Source: JBDHTS01 sp044221445
GTDB taxonomy: Bacteria; Pseudomonadota; Alphaproteobacteria; Micavibrionales; Micavibrionaceae
Reading direction: 5' to 3'
DNA length: 64,000 bases
Assembly (NCBI GenBank): GCA_044221445.1
Contig: JBGAPF010000001.1
Span: forward strand, 1 to 64,000
Both the position numbers and the translations under genes were made by a program. The notes beneath the pieces were generated by a model. It was not told the origin of the DNA and made no database searches. It saw only the letters and a list, made by a program, of their open reading frames with translations. This document shows positions 25,195 to 32,882 of the stretch, one piece after another (position 1 is the first letter of the stretch; each line of letters starts with the position of its first letter).

Positions 25195-25431
25195 TTAACC
25201 ATTTGTATGGGCAGGCATGTTCACCCTGCGCGCGCCAATAAGGTCGGCGGGTAATTCGCTTTTATCAAAACAGCTTAATACTTGGCCGCCCTTCACCGTG
25301 CAAAATGTATGAGCATTGTCAGGATCTATTGCCAGATCTATGCCAAGCTCCATCTTGGAGGCCGAAACAAGTGCAGCAGCGCCTAAGAATGCGCTCAAAG
25401 CCAGACCAGCAATTAAAGGCGCGTTTTTCAT
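25195..25431 (-). CDS. Small exported or membrane-anchored unknown protein
   Basis: 78 residues starting at the ATG at 25431, preceded by GAGGAGAG. An N-terminal hydrophobic stretch (APLIAGLALSAFLGAAALV) acts as signal peptide or anchor, leaving about 50 periplasmic residues with two cysteines (TFCTVKG and LSCFDK) that could form a disulfide. Function is unknown. It is divergent from leuC. Confidence 0.65.
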   Translation of the reverse strand: MKNAPLIAGLALSAFLGAAALVSASKMELGIDLAIDPDNAHTFCTVKGGQVLSCFDKSELPADLIGARRVNMPAHTNG

Positions 25432-25576
25432 TGTTCTCTCCTCAAAATTTTTATTAACATAATTATAATTTATCGCCAACGCAAGCTTTTTATGCAACGC
25501 AAATCTTGTCCGGGCAAGCCATTGATTGCTATATAATAGAAATATAAATCAGTCTTGTATCTTGAAGGAGTTTTCC

Positions 25577-26989
25577 ATGGCCGCTGCCGCGCCCCGTACC
25601 CTGTTCCAGAAGATCTGGGACGACCATGTAGCCAACCGCGCGGACGACGGCACATGCCTTATTTACATCGACCGCCATCTGGTCCACGAAGTGACCTCCC
25701 CCCAGGCCTTCGAGGGTCTGCGCCTGTCCGGGCGCAAGGTGCGGCGGCCGGAGGCGACCCTGGCCGTGGCCGACCATAACGTCCCCACCGAAAAACGCGC
25801 CGAAGGTATCAAGGAAGAAGACAGCCGCATCCAGGTGGAGACGCTGGAACAGAACTGCCGCGACTTCGGCGTGCCGTATTTCGCCCTGAATGACAAGCGC
25901 CAGGGCATCGTCCACATTATCGGTCCCGAACAGGGCCTGACCCAGCCTGGCATGACCATCGTCTGTGGCGACAGCCACACTGCCACCCATGGTGCGTTCG
26001 GCGCTCTGGCTTTCGGCATCGGTACGTCCGAGGTCGAGCACGTGCTGGCGACCCAGACCCTGATCCAGCGCCCCGCCAAATCCATGCGCATCACCGTCAA
26101 CGGCAAACTGCCGCTGGGCGTAACGGCGAAGGACATGATCCTCGCCATCATCGGCAAGATCGGTACGGCGGGCGGTACGGGCTATGTCATCGAATATGCG
26201 GGCGACGCCATGCGCGACCTGTCGATGGAGGGCCGCATGACCGTCTGCAACATGTCGATCGAGGCCGGCGCGCGCGCGGGCCTGATCGCGCCGGACGAAA
26301 AAACCTTCGCCTACCTGAAAGGCCGCCCGCGCGCGCCGCAGGGCGAGTCATGGGACAAGGCCGTGGCGTACTGGAGCACCCTGCCCTCAGACCCCGGCGC
26401 GACGTACGACAAGGAAATCGTCCTGGACGCGGCGGAGATCGTGCCGCTGGTCACCTGGGGCACAAGCCCGCAGGACGTCCTGCCGATCACCGAATCCGTA
26501 CCCGACCCGGCGCGCGAAACCGACCCGGCGCGCAAGGTGGCGATGGAACGCGCTCTCGATTATATGGGGCTCATCCCCGGCACGAAACTGCAGGATCTTG
26601 CCATCGACAAGGTCTTCATCGGCTCCTGCACCAACGGGCGTATCGAAGATTTGCGCGCCGTTGCCGCTGTCGTTCAGGGCCGCCACGTGGCGGACAGCGT
26701 GTACGCCATGATCGTCCCCGGCTCCGGGCTCGTGAAGGAACAGGCGGAAAAAGAAGGCCTGGACCGCATTTTCGTGAATGCCGGCTTCGACTGGCGCGAG
26801 CCGGGATGTTCCATGTGCCTTGCCATGAACTCTGACCGCCTGGAGCCGGGCGAGCGTTGCGCCTCGACGTCCAATCGGAATTTCGAGGGCCGTCAGGGCC
26901 GCGGCGGGCGTACGCATCTGGTCAGCCCCGCCATGGCGGCGGCGGCGGCGGTGACGGGCAGGCTGACGGATATCCGTACATTTCAATAG
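25577..26989 (+). CDS. leuC: 3-isopropylmalate dehydratase large subunit
   Basis: 470 residues. With LeuD isomerises 2- to 3-isopropylmalate in leucine synthesis. The three cysteines binding the 4Fe-4S cluster are in VFIGSCTNGR and PGCSMCLAMN; CGDSHTATHGAFGALAFGIG is the aconitase-family signature. The ATG at 25577 is chosen for AAGGAG upstream; an extension to 25526 is unsupported. A TATAAT at 25532 may be its -10, but no matching -35 is evident. leuD follows only at 28532, after about 1.5 kb of other genes. Confidence 0.96.
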   Translation: MAAAAPRTLFQKIWDDHVANRADDGTCLIYIDRHLVHEVTSPQAFEGLRLSGRKVRRPEATLAVADHNVPTEKRAEGIKEEDSRIQVETLEQNCRDFGVPYFALNDKRQGIVHIIGPEQGLTQPGMTIVCGDSHTATHGAFGALAFGIGTSEVEHVLATQTLIQRPAKSMRITVNGKLPLGVTAKDMILAIIGKIGTAGGTGYVIEYAGDAMRDLSMEGRMTVCNMSIEAGARAGLIAPDEKTFAYLKGRPRAPQGESWDKAVAYWSTLPSDPGATYDKEIVLDAAEIVPLVTWGTSPQDVLPITESVPDPARETDPARKVAMERALDYMGLIPGTKLQDLAIDKVFIGSCTNGRIEDLRAVAAVVQGRHVADSVYAMIVPGSGLVKEQAEKEGLDRIFVNAGFDWREPGCSMCLAMNSDRLEPGERCASTSNRNFEGRQGRGGRTHLVSPAMAAAAAVTGRLTDIRTFQ

Positions 26990-26997
26990 AGATCAAA

Positions 26998-27399
26998 ATG
27001 AATAAACGCATATCGGTTATCATAGATTTTCCAGGCTTCCCCGGCTCTGATGAAGATTACAGACGTCACAGACGGTCAATGTTCTCCTAGGCGGCGGAAG
27101 ATATTGAGGAACGAGCCGTAGTAAAGGCGTTGGAACGGGAAGCGATAAGCAATATCCAGGCAGCAGCCGAAATTTTAGAGCGCCATTGCAATGGAAGCGG
27201 CCCTTATTTAAATCGTGCATTCTATTTTAATTATGTTCATGCAAAATTCCCTGTTCCTCATATTATGATTCAGGCTCCTTCGGTCGATGCCGTTCGAGAG
27301 GCCTTGATTGAGTGCGGCATTGATGGATATTCGAAGATCAGCGAACTTCGTCCGCACGAACCTAAGACACCAGATAAACCGCAGGCTCACGTAAGCTGA
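26998..27399 (+). pseudogene. Unknown gene broken by one in-frame TAG
   Basis: From the ATG at 26998, eight bases after leuC, 30 codons run to a TAG at 27088-27090. The same frame then continues for about 100 codons with good protein character (EDIEERAVVKALEREAIS, helical; then HIMIQAPSVDAVREAL). Either a nonsense mutation broke a 133-codon gene, or a separate gene starts at the ATG at 27130 (89 residues). UAG is a normal stop here, since leuC ends with it. Not recognised. Confidence 0.5.
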
Positions 27400-27722
27400 T
27401 AATACATGACGATCTGCCCGTCCATCAGGCGGAACACCTTGCGTCCCTGGCGGGACAAAGGGATGGAATTGTTCTTGCAGTACAGGACGATGGCCTGCCC
27501 GACCTCGTCATGAGTCAGGTCGCGGCGGCGGATATTGCGCTTCTGCCGCCCGTGCATTTCCCAACAATCGATCTTGAGGGAGATTTTCTGAGCATTGACC
27601 GTTTTTTCGACTCCGCCGGTCTGGCCGTATTGGTTCAGTTCGCCGTTGGCGCGCAGCCACCGGTCAACCGCTTCCGCGATCTCATGGTCCCTGAACTGGA
27701 TAAGCCGGTATTCGAGCGGCAT
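27387..27722 (-). CDS. Unknown conserved-looking protein (111 residues)
   Basis: Basic, soluble protein with a RWLRANGELNQYGQTG segment and a C-terminal AIVLYCKNNSIPLSRQGRK block that looks like a small nucleic-acid-binding or helix-turn-helix fold. That reading is inference from charge and pattern only. No clear ribosome site is visible. It overlaps the end of the interrupted gene at 26998 by 13 bp and is divergent from the HD gene. Confidence 0.55.
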   Translation of the reverse strand: MPLEYRLIQFRDHEIAEAVDRWLRANGELNQYGQTGGVEKTVNAQKISLKIDCWEMHGRQKRNIRRRDLTHDEVGQAIVLYCKNNSIPLSRQGRKVFRLMDGQIVMYYQLT

Positions 27723-27768
27723 GGAAAAGGAAAGCCTGTGGTTGCCCCAGGCTCCATCTTCGCCTTAA

Positions 27769-28527
27769 ATGATTAAGAAACCTGAAAAGGGAAGCAATAA
27801 CAGACGTATGCATAATTATGTAAACATCGATACCGGATGGCCCGACGGCTTTTCGATCTTGGACGACACCGTGTTTGAAACGCGGATCATGCCGTTTATC
27901 GATGCCCGCATGGCGGCGCTCGCCGCTCTCGACCACCAACGCCGGGATTTCATTAAAACCAGCCTGCCGCCCGACTATCGCATGACCTATATCTTCCACG
28001 AGCACGCCCTGCGCGTGGCCGGGGATATGCGCCAGACGGCCCTGTTCCTCGGCCTGCCCGCCTTTGTGGCCGAGACTCTTTACTGGGCGATGCTGCCGCA
28101 CGACATCGGCAAGGCCGCCCTGCCCGCCGGCCTGTGGGACAGGGTCGACAAACCCGACGACGCCGTCAAAAACCTGCGCCGCAGCCATACCGAACGGGGC
28201 GTCGATATGCTGGACCGCGACCTGGCCCCGGACCACCCGTTCACGGCCCTGATGCGCGACATCATGCTAAACCATCATGAGCAGATGGACGGCCGGGGAT
28301 ACCGGGGCGTCTCGGGCGGGGACCTGTCCGCCCCCGTCCGCCTGGCCTGCATCGTCGAAAGCTATGACGGCTACGCCATCGAAAGGCCCCATTTCGGCGG
28401 CAGGGATATCTCGCCCGCCGGCGTTCTGGCGCGGATGCGCGACGAAAAAGGCGCGGCCCATTACGATATGAATTTGTTTGAAGCTTTCGCCGAAATGAAG
28501 GTAAAACAGGAAACGCAAAAAGGATAA
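27769..28527 (+). CDS. HD-GYP-like phosphohydrolase
   Basis: 252 residues. The metal-binding HD motif is in AMLPHDIGKAALP, with an earlier H (FHEHALRV) and the late NHHEQMDGRGYRG, the HD-GYP variant in which GYP reads GYR. HD-GYP proteins hydrolyse cyclic di-GMP; the altered triplet leaves the substrate open. Starts at 27769 and 27808 are both possible, neither with a strong ribosome site. No sensor domain is attached. It ends four bp before leuD, so the two are probably co-transcribed. Confidence 0.75.
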   Translation: MIKKPEKGSNNRRMHNYVNIDTGWPDGFSILDDTVFETRIMPFIDARMAALAALDHQRRDFIKTSLPPDYRMTYIFHEHALRVAGDMRQTALFLGLPAFVAETLYWAMLPHDIGKAALPAGLWDRVDKPDDAVKNLRRSHTERGVDMLDRDLAPDHPFTALMRDIMLNHHEQMDGRGYRGVSGGDLSAPVRLACIVESYDGYAIERPHFGGRDISPAGVLARMRDEKGAAHYDMNLFEAFAEMKVKQETQKG

Positions 28528-28531
28528 GACC

Positions 28532-29143
28532 ATGCAGCCTTTCAGGACCCTGACCGCCGTCGCCGCGCCCATGCCGCTGATCAATATCGACACCGATATG
28601 ATCATCCCGAAACTGTTCTTGCGCACCATCAAGCGTACGGGCCTCGGCAAGAATCTGTTCGACGAGATGCGCTATGACACGGACGGCAAGGAAAAGCCGG
28701 ATTTCGTGTTGAACCGCGAACCGTACCGGCACGCGGAGATCCTGGTCGCGGGCGACAATTTCGGCTGCGGCAGTTCGCGCGAACATGCGCCCTGGGCCCT
28801 GCTCGATTTCGGCATACGCTGCGTGATCGCGCCGTCCTTCGCCGACATCTTCTACAACAATTGTTTCAACAACGGCATCCTGCCCATCACGCTGCCGCAG
28901 GAACAGGTCGACCTGTTGATGGCCCGCGCCCAGGAAAACCCGAACGAAAAAATGACCGTCGACCTTGAGAAAAAACAGATCATGGCGGGCAATCACACCT
29001 TTTCCTTCGATCTCGACGAATTCAAACGCCATTGCCTCCTGAACGGCCTCGACGGCATCGGCATGACGATGGAAAAGGCGGGCGACATCGCGGCGTATGA
29101 GGCAGGTAATAAAGCCGAACGAAGCTGGCTGTGGAGTTCTTAA
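28532..29143 (+). CDS. leuD: 3-isopropylmalate dehydratase small subunit
   Basis: 203 residues. Swivel domain that completes the LeuC active site. NIDTDMIIPKLFL, GDNFGCGSSREHAPWAL and the FYNNCFNNGILPI block are diagnostic. It begins 4 bp after the HD gene. A GIY-YIG element separates it from leuB. Confidence 0.95.
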   Translation: MQPFRTLTAVAAPMPLINIDTDMIIPKLFLRTIKRTGLGKNLFDEMRYDTDGKEKPDFVLNREPYRHAEILVAGDNFGCGSSREHAPWALLDFGIRCVIAPSFADIFYNNCFNNGILPITLPQEQVDLLMARAQENPNEKMTVDLEKKQIMAGNHTFSFDLDEFKRHCLLNGLDGIGMTMEKAGDIAAYEAGNKAERSWLWSS

Positions 29144-29152
29144 CTCTTGTCA

Positions 29153-29532
29153 TCCCGGCGAAAGCCGGGACCCATGCAATGCCAATGACGCCCACTGAAA
29201 GCAGTTATTGCGTTTACATCCTCGCCAGAAAACGCTACGGGACGCTTTACACAGGTGTAACGTCCAATTTATAAAGCGCGTCGATCAACATAAAAATAGC
29301 GCTATTGAAGGGTTCACCAAAAAATATGGCGTCAAAACGCTGGTATGGTACGAACGGCACAACAGTATTGAAAACGCTATCCTGCGCGAGAAACAAATTA
29401 AGGAATGGAAACGCGCCTGGAAGATTGAACTGATCGAGAAAATGAATCCGCACTGGTATGATCTATATGACCGACAGCTGCGTGTTTCAAACTCATAGAT
29501 GGTATGGGTCCCGGCTTTCGCCGGGATGACAA
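29153..29532. mobile_element. GIY-YIG element bounded by inverted palindromes
   Basis: Two inverted copies of GTCATCCCGGCGAAAGCCGG (about 29153-29172 and 29511-29532) enclose a GIY-YIG nuclease gene, with GGGACCCAT continuing inward on each side. Each copy is itself a hairpin (CCCGGC-GAAA-GCCGGG). The arrangement, inserted between leuD and leuB, looks like a small mobile cassette whose nuclease may recognise the palindrome. Exact ends and any target duplication are not visible. Confidence 0.65.
29185..29498 (+). pseudogene. GIY-YIG nuclease, one-base frameshift
   Basis: Begins MTPTESSYCVYILARKRYGT with the GIY-like VYI (residues 10-12) and YTG (22-24), then hits TAA at 29272. The adjacent frame continues perfectly from there: IKRVDQHKN, EGFTKKYGVKTLVWYE and IENAILREKQIKEWKR, the URI/GIY-YIG core with its catalytic Arg and Glu. 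One missing A near 29271 explains the break. The full protein would be about 104 residues, the usual size of small stand-alone GIY-YIG proteins. Confidence 0.8.
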
Positions 29533-29551
29533 TTGAAGAGGAAAATAAAAA

Positions 29552-30673
29552 ATGAAGACACATTCCCTGATGATCCTCCCCGGCGACGGCATCGGCCCGG
29601 AAGTGATGGCCGAAGTCCGCAAACTGATTGGCTGGCTGGAAGAAAACGAAAACCTGAAATTCGACACCCAGGAAGGCCTGATCGGCGGCGCGTCGATCGA
29701 AGCGCATGGCGAACCGCTGACGGATGAGACGCTCGATAAATGCCAGAAAGTCGACGCCGTTCTGCTCGGCGCCGTCGGCGGGCCGAAATGGGATAAGGTC
29801 GCGTATAACATTCGGCCCGAGGCCGGGCTGCTGAAAATCCGCAAGCGGATGGATCTGTTCGCCAACCTCCGCCCCGCCATCGTGTTCGACGCGTTGCTCG
29901 ATGCGTCGACGCTCAAGCCCGAGATCGTGAAGGGCCTCGACATCCTGATCATCCGCGAACTGACCGGTGGCGTCTATTTCGGCGAACCGCGCGGCATCAC
30001 CGACCTCGGCAACGGCGAGCGCCGGGGCGTCAACACGCAAGTCTACACGACGTCAGAGATCCGCCGCGTCGGGCGCGTCGCGTTCGAACTGGCGCGGCAG
30101 CGCGGCAACCGCGTCTGCTCCGCCGAAAAAGGCAACGTCATGGAATCCGGCAAATTGTGGCGCGAGGATATCACGGCGCTGCATGAAGCCGAGTACGGCG
30201 ACGTCGAGCTGACCCATATGTACGCGGACAACTGCGCCATGCAGCTGCTGCGCAACCCGCGCCAGTTCGACGTGCTGGTCACAGACAACCTGTTCGGCGA
30301 CATCCTGTCGGACGAGGCGGCGATGCTGACCGGCTCGCTCGGCATGCTGCCCTCCGCCTCGCTCGGCGCGCCGGACGCGAAGACTGGCAAGCGCAAGGCG
30401 CTTTATGAACCCGTCCACGGCTCCGCCCCCGATATCGCGGGTCAGAGCCTTGCCAACCCGCTGGCGACGATCCTCAGCTTTTCGATGTGCCTGAAATATT
30501 CCTTCGGCCTCGACACCCTGGCCGACCGCATCGACCGCGCTGTGCAGTCCGTCCTCTCTCAAAATATCCGCACCGGCGACATCATGGCCGAAGGCTGCCG
30601 CCGGGTCGGCACTGCGGAAATGGGCGACACGCTGCTCAAGGAACTGAAAAACACGCGCGCGAAAGCGGCATAA
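29552..30673 (+). CDS. leuB: 3-isopropylmalate dehydrogenase
   Basis: 373 residues. NAD-dependent oxidative decarboxylation in leucine synthesis. Landmarks: LPGDGIGPEVM, LLGAVGGPKWD, LIIRELTGGVYFGEPRG, the catalytic Lys/Tyr region, VTDNLFGDILSDEA and EPVHGSAPDIAGQ. It follows the GIY-YIG element directly, and GAAGAGG precedes the ATG. It ends at a strong terminator. Confidence 0.96.
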   Translation: MKTHSLMILPGDGIGPEVMAEVRKLIGWLEENENLKFDTQEGLIGGASIEAHGEPLTDETLDKCQKVDAVLLGAVGGPKWDKVAYNIRPEAGLLKIRKRMDLFANLRPAIVFDALLDASTLKPEIVKGLDILIIRELTGGVYFGEPRGITDLGNGERRGVNTQVYTTSEIRRVGRVAFELARQRGNRVCSAEKGNVMESGKLWREDITALHEAEYGDVELTHMYADNCAMQLLRNPRQFDVLVTDNLFGDILSDEAAMLTGSLGMLPSASLGAPDAKTGKRKALYEPVHGSAPDIAGQSLANPLATILSFSMCLKYSFGLDTLADRIDRAVQSVLSQNIRTGDIMAEGCRRVGTAEMGDTLLKELKNTRAKAA

Positions 30674-30692
30674 AAAAACAAGGCACAAAAAG

Positions 30693-30720
30693 AAAAAGGC
30701 CCCCGAAACGGGGGCCTTTT
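30693..30720. terminator. Bidirectional terminator between leuB and the pilin gene
   Basis: AAAAGGCCCCCG and CGGGGGCCTTTT form a perfect stem with a short AAA loop, flanked by an A-run on the left and a T-run on the right. It serves leuB on the plus strand and the pilin gene, ending at 30737, on the minus strand. Confidence 0.94.
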
Positions 30721-30736
30721 GTTTGATCTGAAAAGA

Positions 30737-31495
30737 TTAGCCTTGGATGCGGATGTAAAGGTTGCAAAGCGAACCTTGGAGAGATTCGTTGTAAAGGTTA
30801 CCGTTACTGCAACCGGCAGCACCGACAGCGCCAGCAGGGAAAACGCTTCCTGAAGAAGGAATGCCGTCATCAACTTTTACGTCGATCCTGGCTGCTTCGT
30901 TTGTTGAAAGCGTTCCGCCTGCAGCAACAGCCCCGGCAGGAGTGTTATGCAGAGCAAGGTAGAGGCCGCCACGAACAGCGCCGGCTGCAATCGCCGTGCT
31001 GCTGTTTAATTGAGCGTTACCCGCAGCTGTTCCCACATGGAAACCGCCATTGATTTTAGCGGCAGGAAAATCCCCGCCCCACGTCAATGTGTTAGCCACA
31101 GGATTAACCCCCGTAAGCAAATCGGCAAGCGCCAACTGAGCAAAAAATACTAACTGTTCAGTGGCTGGCGCCGCGTTAAAAGTAGTAACAGCTCCAACGT
31201 TTCCGTCTCCGTTACCGGCATTGGCCGCTGTGCTGCAGGGGGCTGCGTTACAGTTTGGAATACGAGTCGTAGGAGTGGTTACATCACCCGGTAATGCTGC
31301 ATACATATCGCGGAATGTCGAAGTAGCACCGTCGATGCCTTTGATCTGCGCGACAGTGGAGGTCACCTTGGCGTTACCGATCAGTTGCTGGCCTTTCAGG
31401 ACACCGGCGATCAGAAGGCCGATGATAATCATAACGATCGCCAATTCGACGAGCGTAAAGCCCGCCTGTTTTTTGCTTACGGGAAGCCTGGACAT
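30737..31495 (-). CDS. Type IV pilin
   Basis: 252 residues. Short positive leader MSRLPVSKKQAG, then the cleavage site G/F followed by FTLVELAIVMIIIGLLIAGV with Glu at +5, the class III signal processed by the prepilin peptidase at 38940. The mature globular part is rich in Gly, Ala, Asn and Thr with two cysteine pairs (CNAAPC, and CSNG...LCN) that may form disulfides. The ATG at 31495 follows AAAGGAG; longer in-frame starts run into the promoter. By size and own promoter it is probably the major pilin or a T2SS-like pseudopilin. Confidence 0.88.
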   Translation of the reverse strand: MSRLPVSKKQAGFTLVELAIVMIIIGLLIAGVLKGQQLIGNAKVTSTVAQIKGIDGATSTFRDMYAALPGDVTTPTTRIPNCNAAPCSTAANAGNGDGNVGAVTTFNAAPATEQLVFFAQLALADLLTGVNPVANTLTWGGDFPAAKINGGFHVGTAAGNAQLNSSTAIAAGAVRGGLYLALHNTPAGAVAAGGTLSTNEAARIDVKVDDGIPSSGSVFPAGAVGAAGCSNGNLYNESLQGSLCNLYIRIQG

Positions 31496-31527
31496 GTAGT
31501 TCTCCTTTTTCATGATGCGGAATGTCA

Positions 31528-31592
31528 GCACTGGGAATGTGTTTAACAGAAAGCCGGAACCGGCTCCGCGATTATATACACATTTCCAGTGC
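31528..31592. promoter_or_regulatory. Inverted repeats around the pilin promoter, candidate operator
   Basis: GCACTGGGAATGTGT (31528-31542) and ACACATTTCCAGTGC (31578-31592) are inverted 15-bp arms with one mismatch and centres 50 bp apart. A second smaller palindrome, AGCCGG-AA-CCGGCT (31552-31565), sits between them at the likely transcription start. The upper arm fills the -35/-10 spacer. This is a good operator candidate; binding by the neighbouring AraC-type regulator is inference. An RNA stem-loop role is less likely because one arm lies upstream of the start. Confidence 0.6.
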
Positions 31593-31599
31593 CTGTTCA
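31571..31599 (-). promoter_or_regulatory. Sigma-70 type promoter of the pilin gene
   Basis: On the minus strand, TGAACA (31599-31594), a 17-bp spacer and a perfect TATAAT (31576-31571). The predicted start near 31564 gives a leader of about 69 bases. The remainder of the 304-bp gap up to 31799 shows no gene. Confidence 0.75.
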
Positions 31600-31799
31600 C
31601 CCTATTTTCTTAAGTTTTATCGAAAAACCTAAACAAAATCTTAATTCTGGCATATGGCGTACGTTCATTTTGTGCATCTGGGGATTCATTTACCATAGGC
31701 ACGTACCGAGATTCATAAAATGGTTAGAAATAAGATCTTTCAGATCGGATATACTCGGCTTTTCAAAGCTAGAAACCAGGCATTGGCTAAGCGGCACGA

Positions 31800-32876
31800 T
31801 CAGGCGACCTTGGTGGACTGCCTGTAATCAGACGGGTTTTTCCCTGTAATATCACGGAATACGCGGTTGAAGGAGTTGAGCGAGTTGAATCCCACCTCCT
31901 CCGAAACCACCTTGATCGGCGCATCCGTTTCCTGCAGCAGCCTTTTAGCGTCTTCCACCCTGCGTACGCTGAGAAGATGAGGGAGCGTGCAGCCGTATGT
32001 GCTGCCGATCAGCCTTGACACCACGCTTTCCCCTACATTCAGTTCGCGCGCCAGGCTGGTGCGGTTGCAGGTCGGCTCGTGATAGATCTTGTCCAGTTCG
32101 ATCAGGTCGCGGATTCTCTGGGCCAAAGCAAGGTCGTTTTCGCTTAAAGCGTGCGCTTTTCCGGCGGGCTTGAGGGCAACGGTCTGGGGATAGATGCGAA
32201 ACAGGCTGGTGCCCGCCAGGTAGGCCAGGGCGATGCCCAGCACCGTCCGAATCAGCGTCGCCTTGGCGGGCGTTTCCGGCGAGGCGAGGCCGGTCAGCAG
32301 GGTAAAACCGAGGAAAAACAGATTGACGATGATCAGCGTCAGGATGATCCAGTACCGCTCATGCCCCGTTTTTTGCTTCGCGATATCCGCCAGAAGGCGG
32401 CGACCCGACCATACGACCGCCAGGCTGCACAGCCCCGCCATCAGCCCGGTCACGGTCAGCCAGTCGCGCAGGGAATGACATATGCCTGCTTCGCCTGTGC
32501 ATTCCCCCGTGATCCGGGCCAGGCCCAGGCCCATCAAAAACGCCGCGGGGATGGTGGCCAGCACCGCGTACTCTTTCACGGACGGCAGCTGTCCCGCACG
32601 CGCGATTTGCAGGATTAGGAGGACGCTCAAGGGCGGGCCGGAAAACCAGAAAAACCATTGAACGAGGTCGTATCCCGGCACCGCCCCGCCGAATGTCCCC
32701 GCGGCGAAATCGGACAGGAACGCCATGGCCAGAAAAAAGAAATACAGCACGGGCAGAAGGGCGGCCCGCCGGTCGCCCGCCCTGAACCCGATATAAACCA
32801 GGATGTAAACGGCCTGAGCCAGCCCGATCAGGGATAAAAGCTCGGTCAGTGAAAACCGTAAATCTTCAAGATGCAT
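31800..32876 (-). CDS. AraC-family regulator with membrane N-terminal domain
   Basis: 358 residues. Residues about 1-235 form seven or so hydrophobic segments, and the C-terminal 100 residues are an AraC/XylS double helix-turn-helix (RTSLARELNVGESVVSRLIG and the second-helix block IKVVSEEVGFNSLNSFNRVF, ending TGKNPSDYR). This 7TM-AraC layout suggests a membrane-bound sensor-regulator. It lies between the pilin gene and the pilus cluster and is the obvious candidate to control the pilin promoter. The gene upstream ends 6 bp away, so it may be part of the pilus transcript. Confidence 0.85.
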   Translation of the reverse strand: MHLEDLRFSLTELLSLIGLAQAVYILVYIGFRAGDRRAALLPVLYFFFLAMAFLSDFAAGTFGGAVPGYDLVQWFFWFSGPPLSVLLILQIARAGQLPSVKEYAVLATIPAAFLMGLGLARITGECTGEAGICHSLRDWLTVTGLMAGLCSLAVVWSGRRLLADIAKQKTGHERYWIILTLIIVNLFFLGFTLLTGLASPETPAKATLIRTVLGIALAYLAGTSLFRIYPQTVALKPAGKAHALSENDLALAQRIRDLIELDKIYHEPTCNRTSLARELNVGESVVSRLIGSTYGCTLPHLLSVRRVEDAKRLLQETDAPIKVVSEEVGFNSLNSFNRVFRDITGKNPSDYRQSTKVA

Positions 32877-32882
32877 CGGGGG

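Noticed and set aside
23611..27090. Possible stop-codon recoding (TAG in two broken genes)
   Set aside because: TAG ends leuC and other intact genes in this window, and one of the broken genes also has a TAA, so ordinary nonsense mutations explain it better.
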